Shown here piece after piece: positions 1-10,631 of a stretch of DNA of 64,000 nucleotides. The stretch comes from Bacillus sp. JCM 19041 (GTDB lineage: Bacteria; Bacillota; Bacilli; Bacillales; Bacillaceae_D), in contig BAXC01000008.1 of assembly GCA_001310375.1 (NCBI GenBank), positions 1-64,000 on the forward strand, in the 5' to 3' direction. Each line of letters begins with the position of its first letter. The stretch's first letter is position 1. Position numbers and translations under genes: made by a program. Below the pieces are notes generated by a model. That model did no database searches, had not been told where the DNA came from, and saw only the letters and a program-made list of their open reading frames with translations.

Positions 1-44
1 ACAATCTCCTTTTTATCTTTGTCTTGCATCTTTCGAATAAGCAT
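1..44 (-). CDS. N-terminal fragment of an unidentified protein, possibly a GNAT acetyltransferase
   Basis: The minus strand reads ATG at 44 and then MLIRKMQDKDKKEIV before leaving the left edge. GGAAGG lies 7 bases upstream of the ATG, so the start is believable. An opening of this kind (hydrophobic strand, then a charged D-K-D-K-E helix start) is common in GNAT acetyltransferases, but 15 residues cannot settle the family. Confidence 0.4.
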   Translation of the reverse strand, partial: MLIRKMQDKDKKEI

Positions 45-99
45 GTTATCACCTTCCATCTATTCAAACATTGCTGACTATAGCACCCTAACTTCCCTA

Positions 100-573
100 C
101 TAATCCCATATCAACGGCCTTTCCAATCCCACCATACGTTGATACTGTAAAAATTGCCCTGCATGAACCGCATCATGGTAGGCAATTCGTAATAGCATAT
201 CTCCTAAATAGCGTTGATAGCCTACATCACCTCGGTCAATCAATCTTGTATCCAATTCACTTACGTCAAGACTTTCTATGTAATGGAGAAATGCTTCAAA
301 ATAAGACTCTGATAATTGAATCTCTTTTCCCACAGAAACGATAGGTTCTTGATCAAAAGGGAGCTCAATCGTTTGGAAAATGGAACCATTGTTTTCAAGA
401 ATCAATTGGTATTGGGGGCTCCCACTCCAGACATGGCGTATCATTTCTCCAAAGGACATCGCCTCTTTATCAGGACGCCAGCTTAACCAACAATCTGGGA
501 GTGACCTCCAAAGTTTTATTGAGCGTCGGCGCGTTTCTTTTACATTCATGATACTAAGTTCGATTGCATTCAT
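100..573 (-). CDS. DinB family protein
   Basis: Protein of 157 residues. The C-terminal stretch RIAYHDAVHAGQFLQYQR has the HxxxH-Q pattern of the DinB/YfiT four-helix bundle, and an earlier His in the MIRHVW segment would be the third metal ligand. Members bind a divalent metal; several act as thiol transferases (bacillithiol or mycothiol), but the function of this one cannot be fixed. The start is well placed, with GGAGGAG about 5 bases upstream. It is divergent from the ArsR regulator at 641, which may control it; that link is inference from position only. Confidence 0.75.
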   Translation of the reverse strand: MNAIELSIMNVKETRRRSIKLWRSLPDCWLSWRPDKEAMSFGEMIRHVWSGSPQYQLILENNGSIFQTIELPFDQEPIVSVGKEIQLSESYFEAFLHYIESLDVSELDTRLIDRGDVGYQRYLGDMLLRIAYHDAVHAGQFLQYQRMVGLERPLIWD

Positions 574-640
574 TCGATCTCCTCCTTATTATTCGCTTAC
601 GGCAATTGTAGCGGAATTTCATTTAGGGTATGATCGAACT

Positions 641-1342
641 ATGAATGTATATCCGAATATTTCATACACCGCTAAACTCTTGTCCGAACCTACCCGTGGG
701 ATTATTTTAGAAAGCTTGATGGACGGAACAGCTAGACCAGCAAGTGAGTTGGCTTCCCTTGCTGGTGTTTCTCACCCTACAATGAGCTCCCACCTGTCAA
801 AATTAGTTGAAGGAAACATGCTTGCTGTTGAACATCAAGGTCGCCATCGCTACTATAAGCTCGCTAACAAAGAAGTAGCCGAATTAATTGAAAAGCTAGG
901 AACGATCGCACCACCTGTACAAATAACCTCTTTGCGTCAATCAAATCGACTGAAGCATATTCGCTTTGCGCGAACATGCTATGACCACCTGGCTGGAGAA
1001 CTTGGTGTTAAGATTACAGAGGCTTTGCTCCAAAAAGCATTTATTGAAGAATCCAATAAACACTATGTCGTTACAGCACGAGGCAAAGAATGGTTTCTCG
1101 ATTTAGGCATCGATATTAGAAATGCACAGTTAAACAGGAGGATCTTTGCAAAACCTTGCCTTGATTGGAGTGAAAGACGACATCATTTGTCTGGTTGGTT
1201 AGGCGCAGCACTTGCTAAATGCTTTTTTGATCAAGGATGGATGACCAAAGCAGAAGAAAGCCGAGCCGTTTATTTGACGACAAAAGGAGTAGCGGCATTG
1301 GAGGAGTTACTTGACGTACGGTTTGACAAAAAAGCCTATTGA
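641..1342 (+). CDS. ArsR-family winged-helix transcriptional regulator
   Basis: Protein of 233 residues from the ATG at 641. The N-terminal 90 residues form an ArsR-type winged helix: YTAKLLSEPTRGIILESLMDG is the usual first helix pair, ASELASLAGVSHPTMSSHLSKL the recognition helix, and GRHRYYKLANKEVAELIE the wing. The remaining 140 residues are an effector domain I cannot assign. No Cys/His metal motif of the SmtB/CadC kind is present, so this is not a clear metal sensor. The frame is open far upstream but that part overlaps the DinB gene, and 641 gives the normal N-terminus. The ribosome-binding site is weak. Confidence 0.75.
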   Translation: MNVYPNISYTAKLLSEPTRGIILESLMDGTARPASELASLAGVSHPTMSSHLSKLVEGNMLAVEHQGRHRYYKLANKEVAELIEKLGTIAPPVQITSLRQSNRLKHIRFARTCYDHLAGELGVKITEALLQKAFIEESNKHYVVTARGKEWFLDLGIDIRNAQLNRRIFAKPCLDWSERRHHLSGWLGAALAKCFFDQGWMTKAEESRAVYLTTKGVAALEELLDVRFDKKAY

Positions 1343-1368
1343 CTTCTGAAGAGGTCAATAGGCTTTTT
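1328..1368 (+). terminator. Rho-independent terminator of the ArsR gene
   Basis: A 15-bp inverted repeat (AAAAAGCCTATTGAC / GTCAATAGGCTTTTT) with a roughly 10-base loop ends in a T-run. Its left arm overlaps the last codons of the regulator. Confidence 0.85.
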
Positions 1369-1393
1369 CACTTGAATTTATTCGTATGCGGCG

Positions 1394-1734
1394 CTACCAT
1401 CCAAACGTATACCACTCTGTCTTATACCGAGGGCCTTCTCGTTCGTACGTGAAGCGATACCTCAATTCGTCAGAGTCTCTTACACCCTATAACGTTTACC
1501 GATACATTCCTCTATTGCCATTCCGAACATCAGCTAAGCAATCTTGTTGCTGTTTATTAAATAGCGGAGGGCATTCTTCTAAGTTAAAATAGTTTAATTC
1601 CAGTGTTTCAACTGGTCAGCAACTAATTGACCACCCACTACCTTTCCTTTAAAGAAATGGACGATCGTCTGTGCCTTGTCTCCATTCGGATATTCATCGA
1701 CATATCTTAACCACTTCGAATAAACCGCTGTTTT
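1394..1734 (-). pseudogene. Decayed gene of unknown function
   Basis: The minus strand carries protein-like segments in changing frames. From 1734 to 1594 a frame reads KTAVYSKWLRYVDEYPNGDK followed by TIVHFFKGKVVGGQLVADQL and then a stop. A second frame continues as ELNYFNLEECPPLFNKQQQD, crosses two stops, and ends RYRFTYEREGPRYKTEWYTF-GW-stop at 1394. The segments join naturally if short indels are allowed, so this is a broken gene rather than spacer. Unlike most frameshifted genes here it has several stops within 350 bases and no visible start, which favours real decay. Family not recognised. Confidence 0.5.
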
Positions 1735-1925
1735 TCAAATCAATAATGTTTTAAATCCAATTAAAAAGGTAAATGTAATTTGTAGGAAGTAGAATAGGCT
1801 TTTTATTTTAATCTATTAATCTATCACGATCAAAGAAAAACAATCTAGTTTCAAGTTCTACCCTTCCCCTAGCAAGAATACGTATTGGATGATCACTCTT
1901 TTTTTGTGTATAACCAACCATATAT

Positions 1926-1962
1926 TGTATCCGTTTACAAATGACCTTCGACAATGTATAAT
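1926..1962 (+). promoter_or_regulatory. SigA-type promoter of glpFK overlapped by a CcpA cre site
   Basis: TTTACA at 1934-1939 and TATAAT at 1957-1962 are separated by 17 bases, a near-consensus SigA promoter. TGTATCCGTTTACA at 1926-1939 matches the cre consensus TGWNANCGNTNWCA at all defined positions but one and covers the -35 box, so CcpA binding would block RNA polymerase. This agrees with known catabolite repression of glpFK in Bacillus subtilis. Confidence 0.7.
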
Positions 1963-1999
1963 CAGGGAACAAGTTAAATAAGTGCTGATGAGCAAATGA

Positions 2000-2058
2000 G
2001 GAGCAGCCTTTTTTTACAGAGTCCTTGGCGACCTGTGAAAAGGACTGCTCTTTTTTTC
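2000..2058 (+). terminator. Leader terminator upstream of glpF (candidate GlpP antitermination site)
   Basis: Between promoter and glpF, GAGCAGCCTT and AAGGACTGCTC pair, followed by a run of seven T. A terminator between a promoter and its gene implies attenuation. In B. subtilis the glp leaders carry such terminators, released by GlpP with glycerol-3-phosphate; applying that here is inference, since glpP is not in the window. Confidence 0.65.
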
Positions 2059-2141
2059 TATTTAACTATTCTTACGCAAGCTCTTTTCAGAATTAATACG
2101 TACGAAATAATATGATGTATCACTCATAAGGGGGAATCACA

Positions 2142-2846
2142 TTGGCAGAAATCATTGCTGAATTAGTAGGAACGATGATCCTAATCATCTTTGGGGCTGG
2201 AGTTGTCGCTGGTGTCAACTTAAAAAGGTCGAATGCGGAAGGCGCAGGCTGGGTAGCAATATCGCTCGGCTGGGGTTTTGCTGTCGCACTCGGAGTGTAC
2301 GTTTCCGGCACAGTGAGCGAAGCCCATTTAAACCCCGCTGTAACGATTGGTTTTGCAACGATTGGTGAGTTTCCATGGGCGCAAGTTCCTGGTTACATAC
2401 TAGGCCAACTTATTGGCGCTTTTATAGGGGCCGTGGTTGTTTTCCTTCATTACTATCCACATTGGAAAGCAACGGATGATCCAGGGACAAAACTTGGCGT
2501 TTTTGCAACAGGACCGGCCATTCGCCATCTCCCATCCAACTTTATAAGCGAATTAATCGGTACTGCAGTGTTGGTCTTTGGTTTACTTGCCATTGGCGCA
2601 AATACGTTTAGCGACGGTTTAAATCCGATTATTGTTGGTGTTCTCATTATTGCAATCGGCTTATCTCTTGGTGGAACAACAGGTTACGCCATTAACCCCG
2701 CACGTGACCTTGGGCCTCGGCTTGCCCATGCCGTATTGCCGATAAATAAAAAAGGACCGTCTGACTGGGCGTATTCTTGGGTACCAATTCTCGGACCTAT
2801 TGCAGGCGGAGTCGTTGGTGCATTTCTTTTCACTCTTATATTTTAA
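2142..2846 (+). CDS. glpF: Glycerol uptake facilitator (aquaglyceroporin)
   Basis: Protein of 234 residues of the MIP channel family that lets glycerol diffuse across the cytoplasmic membrane. Both NPA half-helix motifs are present, HLNPAV at residues 64-66 and INPARD at 185-187. The Asp after the second NPA and the following GPR are the signature of glycerol-conducting channels rather than pure water channels. Six hydrophobic segments fit the fold. The start is a TTG at 2142 with AAGGGGG 8 bases upstream. It lies 19 bases before glpK, which traps the imported glycerol by phosphorylation. Confidence 0.93.
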   Translation: MAEIIAELVGTMILIIFGAGVVAGVNLKRSNAEGAGWVAISLGWGFAVALGVYVSGTVSEAHLNPAVTIGFATIGEFPWAQVPGYILGQLIGAFIGAVVVFLHYYPHWKATDDPGTKLGVFATGPAIRHLPSNFISELIGTAVLVFGLLAIGANTFSDGLNPIIVGVLIIAIGLSLGGTTGYAINPARDLGPRLAHAVLPINKKGPSDWAYSWVPILGPIAGGVVGAFLFTLIF

Positions 2847-2850
2847 TTAA

Positions 2851-4357
<1,507 letters not shown>

Positions 4358-4376
4358 ACCATCTAAATCAATAGCT

Positions 4377-4408
4377 AAAGGAGCACTTTCAATTGAAAGT
4401 GCTCCTTT
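4377..4408. terminator. Terminator after glpK
   Basis: A perfect 32-bp palindrome, AAAGGAGCACTTTCAA and its complement, without a separate loop, followed by AAAA. It lies between glpK and the convergent peptide transporter operon and could serve both strands. Confidence 0.8.
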
Positions 4409-4490
4409 AAAATGTTCTCAAGGTACGAAAAAGTTTTACCTGCTTTTGTCGTAAATCTTCTAGGTTATATACGTAGGCAAAAATTTTAAT

Positions 4491-5458
4491 CTACTCTACA
4501 AGATGGCAAGCAACAAAGTGACCTGGCTCCGCCTCCTTGAAAACAGGCACAGTCGACTTGCATGTTTCCATCACCAACGGGCAGCGGGTATGGAATTTGC
4601 ACCCACTCGGAGGAGAAGCAGGATTTGGAACATCGCCCTTTAAGACAATCCTTTCTTTCCGTTTTTAGGGTCAGCGACAGGAACAGCTGATAAAAGCGCC
4701 TTCGTATAAGGGTGAAGCGGGTTTTCATACAACTGATCCCGACTTGCCATTTCCATCATCGTACCTAAATACAGCACACCTATTCTTGTACAGAGATGCT
4801 CGACGACGCTTAAATCATGAGAAATAAACAAATAAGCCATCTTTTTCTTTTCTTGCAGTTCTTGGAACAGGTTAATAATCTGTGCTTGAATGGAAACATC
4901 TAATGCAGAAACGGGTTCATCGGCAACGATAAATTCCGGGTCCATTACAACAGCCCTTGCAATCCCAATTCGTTGACGTTGTCCACCACTAAACTCGTGA
5001 GGAAATTTATTGATATGATAGGCAGGCAAACCACAAAGCTCCATCGTTTCCAAAACCTTGTCATGGGCCTCCTTTTTTGAGGCGAGACCGTGGTCGATTA
5101 ACGGTTCAGCTAAAGCATCTCCAATACGTAACCTAGGATTTAGCGAACTGAATGGGTCTTGAAAAACGAATTGTATCTTCGGTCGCAGCTTCCTCATCTC
5201 ACCTTTTGATAGGCGATGCAAGTCCTGCCCTTTGTATTGAACGGTCCCTTCTGTAATTTCTTCAAGGCGCAAAACCGATTTTCCGATCGTACTCTTGCCG
5301 CTACCTGATTCTCCAACTAATCCAAAGGTTTCCCCTTCTTCGATTGAAAAGCTAACTCCATCCACCGCTTTTACCACTTCAGGATGGCGGTTCCAAAAAC
5401 TCGCTTTCGATGCATATTCTTTTTTTAATCGTTCTACCGTTACGATTGGTTGCTTCAT
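4491..5458 (-). CDS. Oligopeptide/dipeptide ABC transporter ATPase (OppF/DppF type), one frameshift
   Basis: Second ATPase of the peptide ABC importer and last gene of the operon. Walker [16 protein letters not shown], the ABC signature [15 protein letters not shown] and Walker [15 protein letters not shown] are all present, as is the H-loop in [12 protein letters not shown]. After a frameshift near 4668 the C-terminal OppF block continues: [17 protein letters not shown], the Cys-containing tail typical of this subfamily. The tail ends at 4491. The start ATG overlaps the stop of the upstream ATPase gene (ATGA), indicating translational coupling. Confidence 0.88.
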
Positions 5459-6447
5459 TGTGCCACCTTCTCTGAATCATATAACCAACAAGCGACTTGA
5501 TGGTTTTGCGTTTCCCCTTCTTGCTTTAAATGTGGCAGTTTCGCTGTGCACACATCCATACAATGCTCACACCGATCGGCGAAATAACAAGAAGGAGATA
5601 AATTCATTAAATTTGGCACTTGTCCAGGGATGGTATATAATTTTTTTCTGCGCGAACCGAGAATAGGCTTTGATTGAAGCAGCCTTTTGTGTAAGGATGT
5701 TTTGGCTCTTCAAAAATCGCTTCCACCGGGCCTTGTTCAATCACTTTTCCTGCGTACATCACGACCACATAGTCAGCCACTTCTGCAACAACGCCCAAGT
5801 CATGGGTAATCAGCAGCATCGACATCTTTTTTTTCTTCTTTTAAACTTCTTAATAAGTCTAAAATTTGTGCTTGAATGGTTACATCAAGTGCAGTCGTTG
5901 GTTCATCAGCTATTAACATTTTCGGGTCACAGCTAAGTGCAATTGCAATCATGATGCGCTGCAACATGCCTCCGCTCATTTGATGAGGAAAGGAGCGAAA
6001 AATCTGCTGTTCTCTCCCGATTCCAACCATCTTAATTAACTCAAGCGCCTTTTTCTTCGCTTCTTTTTTAGAGATAAGCTGGTGTTCGAGTAAAGGTTCC
6101 ATCAATTGCTCACCGATCGTCAAAACGGGATTTAACGATGACATCGGTTCCTGAAAGATCATTGCCAGTGCATTGCCACGCAACTTACGCATCTCTCCTT
6201 TTGGCAATGCACTTAACTCTTTCCCATCTAATTTAATTGTTCCTGATACCACACCTGGTTGCTGGACGAGTCCCATGATAGACATAGCCGTTACGCTTTT
6301 ACCACAACCAGATTCCCCTACAACACATACAGTCTCTCCGTGCCCCACTTTAAAGTTGATCTGATCAACCGCTTTAACAAGTCCTGCTTCCGTTTGAAAA
6401 TGAGTGCTTACATTTGTTAATTCCAAGGCAGGTGTTTGGCTTTCCAT
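5455..6447 (-). CDS. Oligopeptide/dipeptide ABC transporter ATPase (OppD/DppD type), two frameshifts
   Basis: First ATPase of the importer. Walker [17 protein letters not shown], signature [15 protein letters not shown], Walker [15 protein letters not shown] and the H-loop [16 protein letters not shown] are visible. The tail after the second shift has [17 protein letters not shown], the Cys-rich C-terminus of OppD/DppD proteins, and ends at the ATGA overlap with the next gene. Frames change near 5825 (a T-rich run) and near 5650. The ATG at 6447 is preferred over the adjacent GTG at 6450 because of GGAAGG 8 bases upstream. Confidence 0.87.
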
Positions 6448-6452
6448 CACGA

Positions 6453-7381
6453 TTACCTTCCTTTCATATTCGGATCAATGGCATCTCGAAGACCATCACC
6501 AAGTAAATTAACTGAAATAACCGTTGCAAAAATAGCAATCCCTGGCGGAATCCATAGCATGGACGATTTGTAAAATCAATTAATGTATTTGCTGTGTTAA
6601 TCATATTGCCCCAAGAAGCGGTAGGAGGTACGACACCTAATCCAAAGAAACTTAATACCGATTCACTTAAAATCGCTCCGCCAACACTCAATGTGGCTGT
6701 CACAATGAGGAGAGGCAAGACATTTGGCAACAAGTGATTTAACACTTTACGTCGATCCCGCAAACCAAGCGCTTCTGTGGCCTGCATAAACTCTCTTTCT
6801 CTTAAACTAAGCACTTGGCTGCGAACAAGACGAGCCAGTCCTGGCCAATTTACTAAGCTCAACATAATCATGACAATGTAAAGACGCTGTTCGGCGGGGA
6901 CACGCCATTCCGACATGACCGCTGCCATAATAAACAAAAGGGGCAACCCTGGTAATGTCATTAAAATATCAGCTAATCTCATAACCACTTGATCAATGAT
7001 TCCTCTATAATAGCCAGCCAACATCCCAAGCAACCCACCAATGGTTACAGCTAGCGCCATTGCGCCAAGCCCTACCGTTAATGAAATACGTCCTGCAAGC
7101 ATAAGCCGGGTTAACACATCTCTACCTAAATGATCCGTACCGAGCCAATGAGACATACTCGGTGGTTGGTGAATCATCTGTGTATTTGTTCCTGCTGTTG
7201 TATACGGCGAAAAAAATGGACCGACAAAACTAAATAAAAAAATGAATAACAAAAAGACAAAACCAAACATCGCAATTTTCTTTTTAATAAAACGCCTGCC
7301 AACTTCTTTCCACAAAGAAGATTTATGACCTTTCTGTTTCATTTGAAGCGTTTGTGTCTCTATATCAGGACGATTCTCCAT
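6453..7381 (-). CDS. Peptide ABC transporter permease (OppC/DppC type), one frameshift
   Basis: Inner-membrane permease with an N-terminal cytoplasmic stretch before the first helix (residues ~30-52), as usual for OppC. The [19 protein letters not shown] block and the EAA loop [20 protein letters not shown] identify the family; the loop contacts an ATPase subunit. The frame shifts near 6560, after which [21 protein letters not shown] completes the usual C-terminus. A strong TAGGAGG ribosome-binding site precedes the ATG. It lies 12 bases after the partner permease gene. Confidence 0.88.
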
Positions 7382-7393
7382 TTTTTTATCCTC

Positions 7394-8349
7394 CTATCTT
7401 ACCCGAACCCGTGGGTCCGCTACACCGTATAGGAGATCAGCAATTAAGTTGCTAATGACCGTCAATAGAGCAATAAACATTGTAAAGCCCATCAAGAGCG
7501 GATAATCACGTACGGAAAATGCTTGCATGTAAATGGCACCAATCCCTGGCCAATTAAAAATTTGCTCGGTAATAATCGCGCCGCTAAAAAGCGCTGGGAG
7601 CTCGAATGCGAATAGTGTAATCGCGGGTAGCATAGCATTCCTCAAGGCATGTTTATAAATGACCACTTTTTCTTTTAACCCCTTTGCCCGAGCTGTTCGG
7701 ACAAAATCTTGCTTCACTACTTCAAGCATATTTGTCCGAAAATACCTTGTTAAACCACCGATTCCAAGCATCGTTAACACGAGAACGGGCAAGATCATAT
7801 GTTCAAGAACATCCTTTATATAGCCCAGCCGGTATAATCCATGCCGGAAGTCGTCATTCCCCCCGCAGGAAACCACCCTAAATCGACCGCAAAGAATTTA
7901 ATGACAATTAGTCCTAAAAAAAACGATGGGGTTGCCATAGCTGCAAAAACGAGAATCGTCACAACCGAATCATAAAATGAATACTGTTTCGTAGCAGATA
8001 CAATTCCAACAACAATCGCAATCCCCCAAGTGAGAAATAAGGAGGCAAAGGCAACAATAAACGAACTCCATATGTAATTGCCAAGTACTTCAGTCACCGG
8101 TCGTTGGAACTGAAGTGAATAGCCTAAATCACCTTGAAATAAATTCCCGATCCAAATAAAATAGCGTATAACAGTTGGTTGATCGAATCCGTATAACGCA
8201 TACAATTCTGCTTTTCGCTCAGCTGTTAAATTAGGATCCGTATCAATAAAATTGCCAGGAATCAAGGAATACAGAAAAAAGATTAAAATCGAAGCTCCAA
8301 TGAGCGTAGGAATTAAATATAAGATTCGTTTTGCAAAATAACTCTTCAA
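7394..8349 (-). CDS. Peptide ABC transporter permease (OppB/DppB type), one frameshift
   Basis: Partner permease. It opens LKSYFAKRILYLIPTLIGAS, the conserved OppB N-terminus, and has the EAA loop DFVRTARAKGLKEKVVIYKH and the ending ADPRVRVR. The periplasmic segment GNFIDTDPNLTAERKAELYA is also family-typical. One frameshift lies near 7830-7850. I chose the TTG at 8349, 7 bases after GAGGAGG, rather than an in-frame ATG 57 bases upstream that would fall inside the hairpin after the binding-protein gene. Confidence 0.87.
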
Positions 8350-8382
8350 CAAAATGCCTCCTCGTCTGTAAGCATCCATAAG

Positions 8383-8414
8383 AAAGGGAGGGCGCAGATT
8401 TCCCACCCTCCTTT
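8383..8414 (-). terminator. Intercistronic hairpin between binding protein and permease genes
   Basis: AAAGGAGGG and CCCTCCCTTT (one bulge) pair across a short loop on the minus-strand transcript, with CTTT following. Such hairpins commonly reduce read-through, or stabilise the upstream message, so that the binding protein is made in excess over permeases. Confidence 0.5.
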
Positions 8415-8470
8415 ATTTCCGCCTTACTAGTTAGTTGCTCAAAAACCTTCTTAATGGTGGTTGCAAACTC

Positions 8471-10199
8471 TTACTCCACTTCGTTCACGTCTAAATGTTC
8501 TAAACTTAAACTAATACCTCGGAACCCATTTGGTTCAAAACCATCAACACGTGCATTCGTTGCAGCAAGTGCTTTGTTATAATTTAAAAGAATCATAGGA
8601 GGATCTTCCTGTAATTTCTCGTACAGTTCATGATACGCCGCGGCTCGCGCATCAAGATCACTTACAGCAACTGTCGCATCAATTAAAGCATCCACTTCTT
8701 CATTTTCGTATCCTCTAAACGTATTGCCTGTATGACCTGAATGAAAGGCTTGTATGCCAATATGGGGGTCAGGCTGCATCGTTGTTGAAAATGAAACAAG
8801 GTCGTGATCGCCATTGTCTACACGGGAAAGGAGTGCATTAAAGTCCATTTGTTCAATCTGGAAATCAACACCAATGTCTTTATAGTTTTCTTGAGCGAGT
8901 GTGACAAATACATCATTTCCTCCACTTCCATCTGTTGTGAAGAAGTAAACGGTTAGCTTTTCACCGTCTTTTTCACGGATGCCATCGGCACCTTCCTCCC
9001 ATCCGGCTTCGTCTAGCAAACGCTCTGCTTCTTCAGGGTCATACGGGAACGCTTCAATCTCATCCGTATATGCCCACGAAGTTGGAGCAACAGGCACATT
9101 CGCAAGTTGGGCAAATCCTTGGAATCTTGCGTCAATATAAGCCTGTCTATCGAGCCCAAGATTAAACGCTTTGCGGACATTAGGATCTTTAAATTTTTCT
9201 GATTCGTGATTAAACGCGACATAGCTATAGTTTGACGATGTATAGAGGTCAATATGAGCAAATCCCATTGATTCGATAAGGTCGAAATTGTCTTGATTCG
9301 CAGCAAAACCACTATAATCTAGTTCACCAGTTTGGAAGAATTGTTGAGAATCGCCCTCTGTTGTACGGTAGATAAACCTCTCAACCTCTGGCTCACCATT
9401 GTAGTAATGTTCATTTGACTCAAAGCGGATTTCTTGTCCTGGATTATACGCTTCAAATTTAAACGGACCCGCACCCACAGGACTTAAGTGGAAATCGCTG
9501 ATATAATCCAGATCGCCTTTTTCATAGTTTTCTCCGTAATACGCTTCGCTTAAGACGACCCCACCAAGCATCGTCAATGCTCTCGCATTTGGCTCTTCTA
9601 ATGTAAACTCGATTGTCTGATCATCAATAACCGTGATACCTGAAATCTCATCGGCGTCACCTTCTTTGTAATCAAGCCGCCAACAACATTTGTTTCTGAA
9701 ATATCCGTCGTTCCTGGATAACTTGGATCATAAAGCAAAGTAACAGTAAAAGCGACGTCACTCGCGGTTAAGTCTGTGCCATCATCAAACTTAAGTCCGT
9801 CACGTAATGTATATGTATAAGTGAGTTCATCATCTGTCACTTCCCAACTTTCCGCCAATCGTCCAAATGGTTCACCATTTTCATTAATATCAATTAATGG
9901 CGGAAACATAACCGCTTGAACATTCCCGTCGTAACCACTCGTATTAAAATGTGGTGTGAAAACACCTCCAGGTTCCTGTAAACCGACAACAACTGTATTC
10001 CCCCGGTTTAATGCCAATTCAGGAGATGCAGTCGGATCACTCGCCTCTACTTTTTTGTCCTCAACAACATTCGCTTCTACTTGTTGCTCTTCCTGATCTG
10101 TATTCTGTTCCTCATTACTATCTCCGGTCATTTCTGTGTTACACGCTCCTAAAAACCCCAAAATGGCTACAGTTGCAGAGCCACTTTCCATTTCACCAT
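8471..10199 (-). CDS. Extracellular oligopeptide/dipeptide-binding lipoprotein (SBP family 5), two frameshifts
   Basis: Substrate-binding protein of the ABC importer and first gene of the operon. The signal peptide MVKWKVALQL...GFLGAC ends in a lipobox with the lipidated Cys. An acidic linker (EEQNTDQEEQQ) leads into the family 5 fold: LAESWEVTDDELTYTYTLRD near the N-terminus, then VRKAFNLGLDRQAYIDARF and AERLLDEAGWEEGADGI. Frames change near 10162, inside the signal peptide, and near 9670. GGAGG sits 7 bases before the ATG at 10199. The exact ligand (oligopeptide, dipeptide, nickel or other) cannot be read from the sequence. Confidence 0.85.
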
Positions 10200-10215
10200 T
10201 ACTTTTCCTCCTTCT

Positions 10216-10236
10216 TTTTACACAATTTGTGTAAAA
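10216..10236. promoter_or_regulatory. Perfect palindromic operator upstream of the peptide transporter operon
   Basis: Arms TTTTACACAA and TTGTGTAAAA flank a single central base, a perfect 10-1-10 inverted repeat. It lies between the -10 element and the ribosome-binding site, where a bound repressor would act as a roadblock. It does not match CodY, TnrA or CcpA consensus sites, so the regulator is unknown. Confidence 0.65.
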
Positions 10237-10262
10237 TTAAATGATTTCTTGAAACTACTTTC

Positions 10263-10290
10263 ATTAAAACACATAATCCCGATAAGTCAA
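10263..10290 (-). promoter_or_regulatory. Candidate SigA promoter of the peptide transporter operon
   Basis: On the minus strand TTGACT (10285-10290) and TTTAAT (10263-10268) are 16 bases apart, about 27 bases upstream of the palindromic operator. Confidence 0.55.
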
Positions 10291-10479
10291 CGCGATTTTA
10301 AAACCTATTATCGTTAGTAAACAATGAATCAGTCCTTCTTTTTTTGCCAATATGATTGATAAAACAAATGTCAAAATGCCAATAAGTGCTTATTAATCAA
10401 GATATTCAAGAGGGATCTAGCACTTTAATAAGAGCCGAATTGTTCATTAATTTATAAAAAATTTTTTTAAAATAAATTC

Positions 10480-10507
10480 TTTACTTTTCCGATGAGTATG
10501 GTAGTAT
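10480..10507 (+). promoter_or_regulatory. Candidate promoter for a plus-strand small RNA
   Basis: TTTACT at 10480-10485 and TAGTAT at 10502-10507 with a 16-base spacer; TGG just before the -10 gives an extended -10 element. No protein-coding gene follows on this strand. Confidence 0.5.
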
Positions 10508-10513
10508 TTAAAC

Positions 10514-10629
10514 AGGCACAGGGTTCATCCAAAACTCGGTAATTAATCCATCCCGAGTCTCTCCCCCCTCAATATAATTGAGGGTCATTCCAAAAAAGCT
10601 TTGCAGTTTATCTGCAAAGCTCTTTTTTT
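10514..10629 (+). ncRNA. Candidate small RNA of about 115 nt
   Basis: Downstream of the extended -10 promoter the plus strand holds three hairpins and no ORF with a ribosome-binding site: ACTCGG/CCGAGT (10534-10558), CCCTCAAT/ATTGAGGG (10566-10584) and a strong terminator (10592-10629). Between the first two is a pyrimidine tract, CTCTCCCCC. Single-stranded C-rich tracts that pair with Shine-Dalgarno sequences are known in Gram-positive sRNAs such as FsrA and RoxS/RsaE. I found no sequence identity to those from memory. Function is unknown. Confidence 0.4.
10592..10629. terminator. Bidirectional terminator
   Basis: AGCTTTGCAG and CTGCAAAGCT flank a five-base loop with A-run and T-run on either side. 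It ends the ZnuA-like gene on the minus strand and would also end the candidate small RNA on the plus strand. Confidence 0.85.
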
Positions 10630-10631
10630 AT

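Noticed and set aside
380..640. Open frame extending the ArsR-type gene 87 codons upstream
   Set aside because: It overlaps the DinB gene on the other strand, and the ArsR domain starts exactly after the ATG at 641.
1386..1592. Plus-strand open frame of 68 codons
   Set aside because: It is the antisense shadow of the decayed minus-strand gene (1394-1734) and has no ribosome-binding site.
2000..2058. glpF leader considered as a riboswitch or T-box
   Set aside because: Only one terminator-like hairpin is seen and no T-box or known riboswitch core can be recognised; GlpP-type antitermination explains it better.
8350..8406. Longer N-terminus of the OppB-type permease from an upstream ATG
   Set aside because: The extra codons lie in a hairpin and have no ribosome-binding site, whereas GAGGAGG stands 7 bases before the TTG at 8349.
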